This document shows, in pieces, positions 1 to 8,320 of a DNA stretch of 64,000 nucleotides. Under the pieces are notes generated by a model that was not told where the DNA came from, searched no databases, and saw only the letters and a program-made list of their open reading frames with translations. A program made the translations under genes and the position numbers. The stretch is taken from positions 1 through 64,000 of the forward strand of contig CBDAQM010000001.1 in assembly GCA_965199095.1 (NCBI GenBank), written 5' to 3'. Each line of letters opens with the position of its first letter. Position 1 is the first letter of the stretch. The DNA is from LMUY01 sp965199095 (GTDB lineage Bacteria > Pseudomonadota > Alphaproteobacteria > Acetobacterales > Acetobacteraceae).

Positions 1-233
1 AACTGGCGCCCACCCGGGTCAACCTGGTGGTGCCTGGCTTCGTGAAGACGCCGCTTTGGGCCGGCATGGCGGAAGCCGATAGGGAGGCGCTGTATCAGCG
101 GGCGGCCGCTTCACTCCCCGTTGGTCACGTGGGTGAGCCAGCGGAGGTCGCCGAGGCTTATCTGTATCTCATGCGCCAGAGCTACAGCACGGGTGAGTCG
201 GTGGTGGTGGATGGCGGCGGCCTGCTCGTGTGA
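1..233 (+). CDS. C-terminal part of a short-chain dehydrogenase/reductase (partial)
   Basis: The reading frame is open from the first bases of the window and ends at TGA 231-233, so the N-terminal two thirds lie outside. The visible part begins with a RVNLVVPGFVKTPLW stretch, the segment after the SDR catalytic Tyr-Lys that closes over the cofactor and substrate. It ends with GESVVVDGGGLLV, the classic SDR C-terminus. It is therefore an NAD(P)-dependent oxidoreductase of the classical SDR family. The substrate cannot be judged because the nucleotide-binding and active-site regions are missing. Confidence 0.85.
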   Translation, partial: LAPTRVNLVVPGFVKTPLWAGMAEADREALYQRAAASLPVGHVGEPAEVAEAYLYLMRQSYSTGESVVVDGGGLLV

Positions 234-590
234 GTGGGGCGGCCGTCAGCGCGATTGCCGCACCGATCTGGGCGGAGTCCAGCGCAGCGGACTCCCCACG
301 ATCGACCAGGTCGACCGCGGCCAACGTGTTTTCAGCCGTCGCAGCGCTTGCGCGTCCGCCAGCCAGGGGGTCGGCTGGTGCGATGATCAGCCGCTACAGC
401 GACCATGCCGCCAACCAGCGGACCTTCCTGGCTTGAAGATACATCCGCTCGCCTGCTGGTCAGTTCAGGAGGCGAAGGGCTCACGCTAGGCTGTTGGGGT
501 TAGCCGACGCCTGAACGGCTGCTGCGCTTGGCGATTATCGATTGTAGGGCCACGTGAAATGGCCCGCTTAAGTAAATTGAGGTGTCAATT
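234..590. other. Intergenic region, no convincing gene
   Basis: About 350 bases between the SDR stop and the start of the next gene. Short open frames here lack recognisable domains or ribosome binding sites. A small palindrome, GGGCC-acgtgaaat-GGCCC, occurs at 546-564 and could be part of the promoter region of the downstream gene. Nothing else is supported. Confidence 0.5.
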
Positions 591-1127
591 GTGTCGAAAG
601 CTGTTCTCAAGCATCCAATGCTGGCCGACGTCGCGATTGGCCTGTTCGCGGGGCTGGCGGCAACGCAACTGACAAACTTCGCACAAGTGCCGCTAAAGTG
701 GATGACCCCTGATAGTGTCGCCTTTCGGGAAAGGCTGGCCCGCCCCGGCGCATCATCGTCCCTCGTTGCGGCCAAGAAAGTCACCCAACAAGTGGGTGTC
801 TCGCCAGGTCGGCGGCGTGTGGAGTTTCTGGGGACGGCGATCCACTTCGGGACCGGCATAGCGTGGGGGCCGGTTTACGGCCTGCTACGCCGGTATGTCG
901 GCTTGCGGCCGTGTGGCGCGGCCCTGGCGAGCGGAGTCGCCATGTCCCTGATCCTGGATGAGGGCTTGGTGCCTGTCCTTGGCCTGAGCGCTCCCAATCG
1001 ACACTATCCGGCTTTTACCCGTGTGCGAGGGCTCCTTGCTCACCTCGTTTATGGAGCGGCCGTGGGGTTGGCGGCTGAAGGGCTCGGTCGTTTGGTGAAG
1101 CGACCTACAGGGTCGCGTACTGCGTGA
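591..1127 (+). CDS. Small membrane protein, DUF1440/YagU-like
   Basis: A protein of about 178 residues with several hydrophobic glycine/alanine-rich segments: near residues 12-32 (VAIGLFAGLAATQL), around GTGIAWGPVYGLL, ASGVAMSLILDEG and AHLVYGAAVGLAAEGLG. This pattern is that of a small inner-membrane protein. The arrangement resembles the DUF1440/YagU group, but that assignment is from pattern only and the function is unknown. The GTG at 591 is chosen because GAGG lies 8 nt upstream; another in-frame GTG at 582 overlaps that Shine-Dalgarno. The gene ends convergent with a small minus-strand frame that overlaps its last 23 bases. Confidence 0.55.
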   Translation: MSKAVLKHPMLADVAIGLFAGLAATQLTNFAQVPLKWMTPDSVAFRERLARPGASSSLVAAKKVTQQVGVSPGRRRVEFLGTAIHFGTGIAWGPVYGLLRRYVGLRPCGAALASGVAMSLILDEGLVPVLGLSAPNRHYPAFTRVRGLLAHLVYGAAVGLAAEGLGRLVKRPTGSRTA

Positions 1128-1353
1128 TGGACGGCTGGCCGTTATACAGGCGGATGGACCCGCGGGGCTTGGCGGCGCGCTGCCGGCGATTGGTCGATGG
1201 CTGGAGGAAGCGCGCGCCGGCATAGTGGCCGGCATCCTTCGTGGTCGTCATCGAGAATGGCACGGCGCCGTCAAGTGGCTGAAAGTCTAACTCGATTACG
1301 GCCCCGCGTCCACTCGCCGAGCCAAGGCTATGTGCCGAGGTGATCGGGATCAA
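1105..1353 (-). CDS. Hypothetical small protein coupled to coaA
   Basis: An 82-codon frame whose TTG start overlaps the coaA stop (TTGA, 1350-1353), so it could be translated by re-initiation after coaA. Third codon positions are mostly G or C, as in the real genes here, and the product is polar and basic, with sequence such as TTKDAGHYAGARFLQPS and RAAKPRGSIRLYNG. I do not recognise the family. It may be the C-terminal remnant of a larger protein whose start was lost, because the TTG start has no Shine-Dalgarno of its own outside coaA. It overlaps the 3-prime end of the plus-strand membrane protein gene. Confidence 0.35.
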   Translation of the reverse strand: MIPITSAHSLGSASGRGAVIELDFQPLDGAVPFSMTTTKDAGHYAGARFLQPSTNRRQRAAKPRGSIRLYNGQPSITQYATL

Positions 1354-2279
1354 ATACGGCGGAGCCAGATTTCCTCCGTGCGGTGATCGGCGCCCTTTCG
1401 CAATACGATACGTGCACGTTCGCGGGTGGGGCGGATGTTCTCACGGAGGTTGGGGAGGTTCACCCGTCGCCAAATAGCGTCGGCCTGGGCCAGCGCGTCG
1501 TCGCGCGAGAGATCGCGGAAGTGGTGGAAGTAGGAGGTAGGCTGCTGAAAGGCGGTGCGCTGGAGCAGAAGGAAACGTTCGGCGTACCAGGCCGCGATGT
1601 GGTTCTCCTCCGCGTCCATATAGACGGAGAAGTCGAAGAAATCGGAGGCGAGGAGTGGCGCGGCGGGCACCGTCTGAAGCACGTTCAGGCCCTCGAAGAT
1701 GAGGATGTCGGGCCGATGCACCACTTGTTCCTGACCAGGCACGATGTCGTAGGTGAAGTGGGAGTAGACAGGCGCGCAGGCGACCTCGCCCGCCTTCGCG
1801 GCAGCGAGGAAGGCAATCACGCGACGAAGATCGTAGCTCTCCGGAAAGCCCTTGCGGTCCATGAGGCCGCGCTGCTCCAAAACCGCCTTCGGGTGAAGAA
1901 AGCTGTCGGTGGTGACGAGCTCGACGCCGGGGTGGTCCGGCCAGCTTCCGAGCAGGCGTTGGAGGACGCGGGCGAAGGTGCTCTTGCCGACTGCGACGCT
2001 TCCGGCGATGCCGATGATGTATGGTGGCGCCTGCACACCGCGTCCAAGGAAGGTGTGCTCCACGGTGCCGAGGCGTCGGGCGGCAAGGATGTGGAGGTTC
2101 AGCAGGCGAGACAGGGGGAGGTAAATGTTCGCGACTTCATCAAGCGACAGGGGATCGGCTAGGCCCCGCAACCCAGCGATGTCGGTGTCGGAGAGGGTAA
2201 GAGGCGTGTTGAGTCGGAGACGGCTCCACTCGGCGCGACCGTATACATCGTAGGCGCCGAGAGGGCGGTAAGCATCCAT
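1350..2279 (-). CDS. coaA: Type I pantothenate kinase
   Basis: A 309-residue protein of the prokaryotic type I pantothenate kinase family, which phosphorylates pantothenate with ATP in the first committed step of coenzyme A synthesis in the cytoplasm. The Walker A loop is GSVAVGKST at about residues 93-101. The family segments TTDSFLHP, RKGFPESYD, YSHFTYDIVPG and LIFEGLNVLQ follow in the expected order. The length matches the family (about 310-320). The ATG at 2279 gives the family-typical N-terminus (YGRAEW near residue 13). The stop overlaps a small downstream frame. No operon partner is visible upstream. Confidence 0.95.
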   Translation of the reverse strand: MDAYRPLGAYDVYGRAEWSRLRLNTPLTLSDTDIAGLRGLADPLSLDEVANIYLPLSRLLNLHILAARRLGTVEHTFLGRGVQAPPYIIGIAGSVAVGKSTFARVLQRLLGSWPDHPGVELVTTDSFLHPKAVLEQRGLMDRKGFPESYDLRRVIAFLAAAKAGEVACAPVYSHFTYDIVPGQEQVVHRPDILIFEGLNVLQTVPAAPLLASDFFDFSVYMDAEENHIAAWYAERFLLLQRTAFQQPTSYFHHFRDLSRDDALAQADAIWRRVNLPNLRENIRPTRERARIVLRKGADHRTEEIWLRRI

Positions 2280-2519
2280 TGTGCAGGGGCCTACTACCAG
2301 CTTGATGGAAGGTCTCGATGAGAGTGAGCTATGCGGCTATGCACGCCGGGCAACCAGGACCTTTGACTCGGAGCCGACGGTCGCGATCACGTTGGCGCCA
2401 GGCTGCTTGGCCCACCTGGTCACGGCAACATGACAACGCACCTGGCCACGGTCGCCGCCCCACCTGGTGCGAGACTTCCACGGGCATACGCCCGCGGAAC
2501 CTTTGGCAGCTCCGATCAG

Positions 2520-2540
2520 CCCTCTCCCAGAGGGAGAGGG
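2520..2540. terminator. Hairpin downstream of the binding-protein gene
   Basis: A perfect 9-bp inverted repeat, CCCTCTCCC-AGA-GGGAGAGGG, lies about 33 bases past the stop of the minus-strand binding-protein gene. It has no clear T tract on the minus strand (TTCTT follows on the plus strand). It may therefore be a transcript-stabilising or attenuating hairpin, or a member of the widespread CCCTCTCCC repeat type, rather than a strong intrinsic terminator. Confidence 0.4.
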
Positions 2541-2572
2541 TTCTTGCAGGTCAACCTGAAACAATCAGGCTG

Positions 2573-3637
2573 CTAGCTCGCGAGCCAACTGTTCCAACGG
2601 TCCAGCGTCGCCGCCCGGTTGGCTTCGACCCAGGCGCCATCGATGGAGGCCATTTGCGCGAGCATGGCCGGGCTGGACACCAGCTCGTGCTGCTGATCTG
2701 GGCCCAGTAGCGCCAGGCCGTCGCGGTTGGTTGTGGCGTATCCCATGTCCCGTGCGAAGTCGGCATGGTTCTGCGGATTGGCCATGTAGAAATTGATGAA
2801 CGCGGCGGCGGCGTTCGGGTGCGGCGCGCCCTTCAGGATCGCCCACGAGCCCAGATCCGCCGCAGCCTGGCGATACGTCCAGTCCAGGCTGACGCCCGAC
2901 CGCTTGGCGGCGTAGGCGGTGCCGCTCCAGAGCGGCGCCATCTGGATGTCGCCGGAGCGGATCATGTCCACCGATTGTGCCCCCGTCTTCCACCAGATTT
3001 CGATGGCAGGCTTGATCTCGTCCAGCTTGCGGAAGGCGCGGTCCAGGTCCAGCGGGAACAGCTTGTCTGCCGGCACGCCGTCCGCCATCAGGGCGAAGAG
3101 CAGCGTGTTGTTCCAGGGATTGCCGTAGGAGGGCAGGCTGCGATGGCCCGGGAAGTCCCTCACATTCCAGAAGTCAGCCCAATCGGCCGGCGCGGGGCGG
3201 CCCTTGAACGCCGCCGGGTCCCAGGCCAGCACCACGCCGCCGGTCAGGTATTGCACGCCGTAGCGGCCGCAGATGCCGGGAATCCCGTCCGCCGCCACGT
3301 TCGGCAGGGCGTGGCAGTCGCCGAGATCCACCAGGTAGGGCGCCAGCCGGCCCAGCTCGTAGAATTGCGGGGATATGACGTCCCATTCCACGTGCCCGGC
3401 TGCGCTCATGGCCACCGTCTTGGCCACCATGTCGCCGTACGACGTGGCGACCGGCACCACCCGCGTGCCCGTGGCGGCGGTGAACGGGTCGAAGAAATAC
3501 TGCTTCAGCGCCTTCTCGAAGGCGCCCCCGGTGGTGCGGATGACGACGGTGTCCTCCAACTTGGCCTGCGCCCGTGCGGGGCCGCCCGCCGCCAGCGCCG
3601 CCGCCCCCGCAATGATCGTCCGCCGCCCGAGCTGCAT
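2573..3637 (-). CDS. ABC transporter substrate-binding protein, PotD-like (paralogue 1)
   Basis: A periplasmic binding protein of about 354 residues in the spermidine/putrescine-type (family 1) group. A twin-arginine-like leader (LGRRTIIAGAAAL) runs to an Ala-rich cleavage region near residue 24, so Tat export is likely. The body carries VVIRTTGGAFEKALK, FDPFTAATGTRVV, WDVISPQ and MAPLWSGTAYA. It closely parallels the second binding protein at 14959-16029. The ATG at 3637 is preferred because AGGAGA lies about 7 nt upstream. It is the last gene of the minus-strand run DapA-like, SDR, FAD oxidase and binding protein, 17 bases after the oxidase. It should deliver substrate to a PotABC-type importer such as the one at 10.9-13.7 kb. 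The ligand is unknown: an amine, amino acid or opine-like compound is likely. Confidence 0.88.
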   Translation of the reverse strand: MQLGRRTIIAGAAALAAGGPARAQAKLEDTVVIRTTGGAFEKALKQYFFDPFTAATGTRVVPVATSYGDMVAKTVAMSAAGHVEWDVISPQFYELGRLAPYLVDLGDCHALPNVAADGIPGICGRYGVQYLTGGVVLAWDPAAFKGRPAPADWADFWNVRDFPGHRSLPSYGNPWNNTLLFALMADGVPADKLFPLDLDRAFRKLDEIKPAIEIWWKTGAQSVDMIRSGDIQMAPLWSGTAYAAKRSGVSLDWTYRQAAADLGSWAILKGAPHPNAAAAFINFYMANPQNHADFARDMGYATTNRDGLALLGPDQQHELVSSPAMLAQMASIDGAWVEANRAATLDRWNSWLAS

Positions 3638-3654
3638 AGATGTCTCCTGGACCT

Positions 3655-4971
3655 TCAATGCGTGACGCGCGACAGGGCCCGGTCGAGCTGGTCGCGCAGG
3701 GTGTAGTAGCGCCCGACCAGCGGCAGGAACCAAGGCGTGCCGGTGTAGGTGGGCCGTGTGGGAAATGCCCCGTCGTCGAACCCGCAAGGGCGGTTCTGCT
3801 TGCCCGCGATCTTGAGCCCGATCTGGCGGCCCAGATACGACATGCGGGCCACGCCGCTGCTGTTGCAGCCGGCGACGAAATGCAGCCCGTCCTTGCCGCC
3901 CATATGCGGCACGTGGTCGAAGGTGAAGGCGATCTGGCCCTTCCAGCTGTGCGACACCTTCACGCCCCGCAATTGCGGCCACACCCGGCACAGATGGCCG
4001 TGCAGGATCGCGCCGGCCTCCCGCTCGTCGCCGTCGTACCATTTGGCCCGGCCGGCGAACACGATGCGGCGGCCATCCGGCGAACGGCGATAGGCGTAGA
4101 TCGCGCGTTTGGTGTCACCGCCGGTCCGGTTGGTGGGCAGGCAATCCGCCGCCAACTCGTCCGGCATCTCCTCCGTCGCCATCATGTAGGCGGTCACGGG
4201 CACCAGGCCGCGGCGGATATCTGGCGTCAGCGTGCCGGTGTAGCCGTTCGTCGCCACCACCACCTGCTCCGCCAGCACCGGGCCGCGCGCGGTTTGCAGG
4301 CGGTAGCCGCCGGGCACCGCCGACAGCCGCTCCACCCGTGCCTGGCCGCATAGGGTGACGCCAGCCGCCTCCGCCAGGCGGCGGAACTCGCGGTAGAGCT
4401 TGGCGGGTTGGAGGGCGCCGGCCTCCTCGGTGACGGTGCCGCCGTAATAGAAGTCACTGCCGATCTCGCGCCGCTGCTCCTCCCGCGGCACGGCGTGGAT
4501 GGTCATCCCCAGGGTGCGCCGCTGCTCCTCCGCCCGGCGCACCATCGCGTGGTAGGCGGCCCGGCTATGCGCGCCCAGGAAGCGGCCGCGCTGCACGTAA
4601 TCGACGTCCAGCCGCTCCGTGTGGATCAGGTCGCGCAGGTAGTCCCAGGCGCTGACGGCGTCCTCCTTGATGATCGCGGCGCGCTCGGCGCCCACCTGCT
4701 GCTCCAGTTTCGCCGGCAGCTTGCCGATCCCGCCGACATGGCCGTGGTTGCGCGTGCTGGCGCCGAAGCCGGGCTCGCCCGCCTCCAGCACGACGGCGCC
4801 GATGCCGTTCTGCGCCAGCGCCAGCGCCGCCATCAGCCCGCAATACCCGCCGCCGATCACGGCCACGTCCGCCTTGGCCGGCACATCCGCCGGGGCTGGT
4901 TCGGGTGGCGCGTCCTCCCACCAGAACGGCTTGGCCTGCCAGTCCGACGTCAGGACGTCCAGCGGCCTCAT
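3655..4971 (-). CDS. FAD-dependent amine/amino-acid oxidoreductase (paralogue 1)
   Basis: A 438-residue DAO-family flavoprotein of the gamma-glutamylputrescine oxidase (PuuB/OrdL) type. The FAD Rossmann motif IGGGYCG is at about residues 39-45 and is preceded by the family-typical WQAKPFWWEDAPP. The conserved segments GASTRNHGHVGG, EIGSDFYYGG, GALQPAKLYREF, VPVTAYMMATEEMP, RTGGDTKRAIYAYRRSPDG and FTFDHVPHMGG follow. It oxidises a C-N bond and passes electrons to oxygen or a quinone. Its ATG overlaps the SDR stop (ATGA), so the two are co-translated. It is one of three such paralogues within 12 kb. PuuB itself acts on gamma-glutamylputrescine; the true substrate here is not shown by sequence. 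Confidence 0.88.
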   Translation of the reverse strand: MRPLDVLTSDWQAKPFWWEDAPPEPAPADVPAKADVAVIGGGYCGLMAALALAQNGIGAVVLEAGEPGFGASTRNHGHVGGIGKLPAKLEQQVGAERAAIIKEDAVSAWDYLRDLIHTERLDVDYVQRGRFLGAHSRAAYHAMVRRAEEQRRTLGMTIHAVPREEQRREIGSDFYYGGTVTEEAGALQPAKLYREFRRLAEAAGVTLCGQARVERLSAVPGGYRLQTARGPVLAEQVVVATNGYTGTLTPDIRRGLVPVTAYMMATEEMPDELAADCLPTNRTGGDTKRAIYAYRRSPDGRRIVFAGRAKWYDGDEREAGAILHGHLCRVWPQLRGVKVSHSWKGQIAFTFDHVPHMGGKDGLHFVAGCNSSGVARMSYLGRQIGLKIAGKQNRPCGFDDGAFPTRPTYTGTPWFLPLVGRYYTLRDQLDRALSRVTH

Positions 4972-5732
4972 AGGCCCAGCCCGATCCCGCCATCGATCAC
5001 CAGATGCGTGCCCGTCACCATACGGCCGCCCTCGATCAGCCAGGCCACCGCCTCCGCCACGTCGTCCGGCGTGGCGATGTCGGCCAGCGGCGCCTTGGCG
5101 CGGGCGTCGCCCAGGATCTGCTCGTATCGTTCCGCGCCCACGCCCTCCAGCAGCCAGCGCCCGGTCAGGTAGTCCGGGCACACCGCGTTCACCCGGACCT
5201 CCGGCGCCAGCGCCCGGGCCAGCGACTTGGTCAGCGTGTTCAGCGCGCCCTTGGACGCGGCGTAGGCGATGCAACTGCCATCCCCGACCGACCCGGACAC
5301 GGAGGAAATGTTGACCACCGACCCCCGACCCGATGCCCGCAGATGAGGCGCCGCCGCCCGCACCATCTGGAACGGTCCGGTGACGTTGACCGCGAAGATG
5401 CGGGCGAAGTCTGCGGCATCCAGCCCGTCAAGCTCGGCATGCGGTACGAACCGGGTGGTGCCGGCCGCATTCACCAGGGCGTCGACCCGGCCCCACGCCG
5501 CGGCCACCGCCGCCACCATCCGCCGGCAATCGGCATCGTCCGCCACGTCGCCGCACAGCGTCATCGCCTGGGCGCCGTGGCCGCGGGCCATCGCGGCCAC
5601 GTCCTCTGCCGCGGCGGCGCTGGCGCGGTAGTTGATCGCGACGTCCCAGCCGCGAGCCGCCAGCAGCCCGGCGCAGGCCGCGCCCACGCCGGTGGCCGCC
5701 CCGGTCAGCAACGCGACGCGGCGGTCAGTCAC
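4968..5732 (-). CDS. Short-chain dehydrogenase/reductase
   Basis: A 254-residue classical SDR. The cofactor motif TGAATGVGAAC is at about residues 10-20 and NAAGTT is near 90. The catalytic Ser lies in NISSVSGSVG, followed by YAASK (Tyr-x-x-x-Lys), and the protein ends with LVIDGGIGLGL. It would interconvert an alcohol and a ketone with NAD(P). The GTG start at 5732 overlaps the 3-prime end of the DapA-like gene by 8 bases, and its stop overlaps the next oxidase (ATGA), so it is in the middle of a tightly packed operon. Its substrate is presumably an intermediate produced by the neighbouring oxidase or aldolase. Confidence 0.9.
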   Translation of the reverse strand: MTDRRVALLTGAATGVGAACAGLLAARGWDVAINYRASAAAAEDVAAMARGHGAQAMTLCGDVADDADCRRMVAAVAAAWGRVDALVNAAGTTRFVPHAELDGLDAADFARIFAVNVTGPFQMVRAAAPHLRASGRGSVVNISSVSGSVGDGSCIAYAASKGALNTLTKSLARALAPEVRVNAVCPDYLTGRWLLEGVGAERYEQILGDARAKAPLADIATPDDVAEAVAWLIEGGRMVTGTHLVIDGGIGLGL

Positions 5733-6663
5733 CCACCTGCGCCTCGACGGCAGGGGCGCCGAGCACCCCCAACTCGGTGAACAACGCCCGTAGCCGGTCC
5801 AGCTCGGCCCCGGCCAGGGGATGCGCCGGCAGGCGGGGGATGCCGGCGGGCAGGCCCAAAAGGGTCAGCAGCGCCTTCAGCGCCGCCGGGGGCGTCCCGG
5901 TCTCCAGCAGGAAGGTGTAGGCGCGGGCGATTTTGAGGTGCAGGCGGCGGCTCTCGGCGCAGGCCGGGCCGCGGGACAGGGCCACGATGCGGGCGGCATC
6001 CCGGCCGAACAAATCCACCCCCGTGGACAGCACGCCCGCCGCACCCAGCGCCAGCCCCGGCATCAACAGGTAGCCGCAACCCATGAAGATGCTGATCCGG
6101 TCGCCGAACCGGGCGATGCCTTCGGACACGTCCAGGAACTGGCGCGAGGATTCCTTGATCCCCACCAGGTCGATCTCGTCGATCAATTGCTGGAGCGTGT
6201 CGCCCTCCACCGCGACGCCGAAATGGCGCGGGTTGTTGTAGGCGATCACCGGCAGGTTCACCGCGCGGTAGATCTCGCGGTAGCGCCCCACCACCTCCGT
6301 GCGGGTGGACGTGCCGATATAGGGCGTTGGGCTGACCAGCACCGCATCCACCCCGGCCGCGGCCGCCACCTCCACCATCTTGATCGTGTCGGCGGCGGTG
6401 AAGGCGTGGGTGCCCATCGCCCCCATCACCACCGGCACCCGCCCGGCGGCCACGCGCACGGCGGTCTCCGCCAGGGCCTGCCGCTCCGTGACGGTCAGCA
6501 ACGACGCTTCCCCGTTATCGGCGGCGATGGCCAGCCCGGACGAACCCTGGGCGATGTGCCATTGCAGGATGGCGGCGAAGGCCGGCAAGTCCAGCGCGCC
6601 ATCGGGGTCGAACGGCGTCACGGTGACGGAGAACAAGCCCCCGAAAACTGGTTTGGGCGTCAT
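5725..6663 (-). CDS. Dihydrodipicolinate synthase (DapA) family aldolase/deaminase
   Basis: A 312-residue TIM-barrel protein of the DapA/N-acetylneuraminate lyase family. The Schiff-base lysine is in VGIKESS, the conserved tyrosine is in IAYNNPRHFG, and the N-terminus shows the family pattern (VTVTPFDPDG). Members cleave or condense 2-keto acids or deaminate cyclic imines. Catabolic relatives include the pyrroline-4-hydroxy-2-carboxylate deaminase of hydroxyproline degradation. The ATG at 6663 has GGAG 8 nt upstream. It is the first gene of the minus-strand operon, divergent from a DadA-like gene. A biosynthetic DapA role is unlikely in this catabolic setting. Confidence 0.85.
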   Translation of the reverse strand: MTPKPVFGGLFSVTVTPFDPDGALDLPAFAAILQWHIAQGSSGLAIAADNGEASLLTVTERQALAETAVRVAAGRVPVVMGAMGTHAFTAADTIKMVEVAAAAGVDAVLVSPTPYIGTSTRTEVVGRYREIYRAVNLPVIAYNNPRHFGVAVEGDTLQQLIDEIDLVGIKESSRQFLDVSEGIARFGDRISIFMGCGYLLMPGLALGAAGVLSTGVDLFGRDAARIVALSRGPACAESRRLHLKIARAYTFLLETGTPPAALKALLTLLGLPAGIPRLPAHPLAGAELDRLRALFTELGVLGAPAVEAQVGD

Positions 6664-6717
6664 GGCTGCTGCTCCGCTCCTGGCCAACGCGTCGATCGCT
6701 TGTATGAAAGCATGGTT

Positions 6718-6740
6718 CGCTGGAATTGGACAGGTAACCT
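6718..6740 (-). promoter_or_regulatory. Predicted operator, copy 1 of 3
   Basis: The minus strand reads GGTTACCTGTCCAATTCCAG. It matches copy 3 (16881-16903) at about 18 of 23 positions and resembles copy 2 (10761-10783). It lies in the 78-base divergent gap between the DapA-like and DadA-like genes and overlaps the ribosome binding region of the latter. Such a position would allow a repressor to block both directions. The likely regulator is the GntR/FCD protein at 17373-18161, by inference. Confidence 0.55.
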
Positions 6741-6741
6741 G

Positions 6742-7989
6742 ATGAACGTGGTGGTGATCGGCGCCGGCATCGTGGGCATCGCCGCCGCCCGCTGGCTGCA
6801 GCGGGACGGCCACGCCGTGACGGTGGTGGACCCCGCGCCGCCTGGGGCTGGTGCGTCCATGGGGAATGCCGGCTGCTTCAGCCCGTCCTCCATCGTGCCG
6901 CTGTCCGGACCCGGCACGCTGCGGCAGGTGCCGGGCTGGCTGCGCGACCCGGCGGGGCCGCTCGCGCTGCGATGGCGCTATCTGCCGCGGGCGACGCCCT
7001 GGCTGGTGCGGTTCGTCCGGGCGGGGCAGGGCGCCCGGGTGGCCGCGCAGGCCGCGGCGCTCGCCCGCTTGCTCGCCCCCGTGCACGACAGCCTTCACAC
7101 GCTGCTGCACGAGGCCGGGGCTGCCCATCTGACGCGGCAGGACGGCTCGTTGATCGTGTACCGCACGCAGGCCGGCTGGTTGGCCGGGCAGCCGGGCTGG
7201 GCGCTGCGGCGCGCCAACGGCATCACCTGGGAGGAACTGGCGCCGGACGCCCTGCACGCGCTGGACCCCGGGCTGGCGCCCGGCCTGTTCCGCGGGGTGA
7301 AGCTGCCGGGCAACGGCCACGCCATCGATCCGCATGCGCTGGTGCGCCATTTGGCGGAGGCGTTCGCCCGCGAGGGCGGCCGGCTGGTGACGGCGCCTGC
7401 CATCGGCTTCGACCTGGCCAGCGGCCGGCTGCGCGCCGTGCGGACGGGCGCTGGTCCGGTCCCGGCCGACGCTGCCGTGCTCGCCGCTGGCGCGCATTCC
7501 GGCGCGCTGGCCCGCCAGTTGGGCGACCGCCTGCCGCTGGAAACCGAGCGCGGCTATCACCTTACGCTGGCCCGGCCGGAGGTGATGCCGCGCCTGCCGA
7601 CGCTACACGCCGAGGGCCGCTTCGTGCTGACGCCCATGGCCGCCGGGTTGCGGCTGACCGGCACGGTGGAGTTGGCCGGCCTGCGCGCCCCGCCGGACTG
7701 GCGCCGCGCCCGCGCCTTGCTGCCGCTGGCGCAGGCGCTGCTACCCGGGCTGGCGCCGGATGGCGGTGCGGACCGCACATCCGTGTGGATGGGCCACCGC
7801 CCGAGCATGCCGGATTCGCTGCCGGTGATCGGCCGCTCTCGTCGGTCGGCCGACATTGTCTATGCCTTCGGCCACGGCCATCTGGGCCTGACGGGCGCGC
7901 CGTTCACCGGCCGGCTCGTGGCGGAACTGGTGGCGGGCCGCGCACCCGCCATAGACCTCGCGGCTTTTTCGCCGGGCCGGTTTGGTTGA
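6742..7989 (+). CDS. DadA-like FAD-dependent D-amino/imino acid dehydrogenase
   Basis: A 415-residue DAO-superfamily flavoprotein. The FAD motif VVVIGAGIVGIAAARWL is at residues 3-19, GASMGNAGCFSPSS follows near residue 40, and the C-terminal FAD segment is FGHGHLGLTGAPFTGRLVA. The layout is that of D-amino acid dehydrogenase small subunits and related D-hydroxyproline dehydrogenases, which oxidise D-amino or cyclic imino acids and feed electrons to the respiratory chain. It belongs to a different branch from the three PuuB-like oxidases around it. It is transcribed divergently from the DapA-like gene. A DadA-like and DapA-like pair is typical of 4-hydroxyproline catabolism, but other D-amino acids are possible. 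Confidence 0.85.
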   Translation: MNVVVIGAGIVGIAAARWLQRDGHAVTVVDPAPPGAGASMGNAGCFSPSSIVPLSGPGTLRQVPGWLRDPAGPLALRWRYLPRATPWLVRFVRAGQGARVAAQAAALARLLAPVHDSLHTLLHEAGAAHLTRQDGSLIVYRTQAGWLAGQPGWALRRANGITWEELAPDALHALDPGLAPGLFRGVKLPGNGHAIDPHALVRHLAEAFAREGGRLVTAPAIGFDLASGRLRAVRTGAGPVPADAAVLAAGAHSGALARQLGDRLPLETERGYHLTLARPEVMPRLPTLHAEGRFVLTPMAAGLRLTGTVELAGLRAPPDWRRARALLPLAQALLPGLAPDGGADRTSVWMGHRPSMPDSLPVIGRSRRSADIVYAFGHGHLGLTGAPFTGRLVAELVAGRAPAIDLAAFSPGRFG

Positions 7990-8083
7990 TCGGAGGGCGA
8001 GGGCGGGGGACAGTCGTGCCTCCGCTTGCAGAGCCTGTTCTTGACGTCGTGAGTCAGCATCGTCATGTATATCCCCGTGGGAT

Positions 8084-8320
8084 ATGGAAGACGTCATGGC
8101 TGTTCGGACCACTCTGTTCCTCTCCAACCGATCGCAGGCGGTTCGCCTTCCGCGGGCGATCGCCTTCGGCGACGACGTGCGCGAAGTGACGATCCTGCGG
8201 GACGGACCGCGCCGGATCATCGTGCCGTCCGACGCGGCGTGGGACGACTTCTTCGAGGCCGCCGGTGTGGATTTGGGCGATCGTCGACAGCCGGAGGCAC
8301 AGCGTCGCGACAGTCTCTGA
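8084..8320 (+). CDS. vapB: VapB-type antitoxin
   Basis: A 78-codon protein with an AbrB/MazE-like fold signature: RTTLFLSNRSQAVRLPRAIAF is the swapped-hairpin DNA-binding core and DVREVTILRDGPRRIIVP follows it. The acidic/aromatic tail (WDDFFEAAGVDLGD) would wrap the toxin. The second ATG at 8096, giving MAVRTTLF, is an equally good start. The stop overlaps the toxin start (TGATG at 8318-8322), the usual coupling of VapBC pairs. It neutralises the PIN-domain nuclease next door and usually autorepresses the operon. Confidence 0.88.
   Translation: MEDVMAVRTTLFLSNRSQAVRLPRAIAFGDDVREVTILRDGPRRIIVPSDAAWDDFFEAAGVDLGDRRQPEAQRRDSL

Noticed and set aside
230..436. Small plus-strand frame after the SDR gene
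   Set aside because: It has no recognisable domain and no ribosome binding site of its own. The Ala/Ser-rich product looks random.
5725..7560. Long minus-strand frame extending the DapA-like protein by about 300 residues upstream
   Set aside because: The extension is antisense to the DadA-like gene and is low-complexity. The ATG at 6663 with GGAG gives the normal family length.
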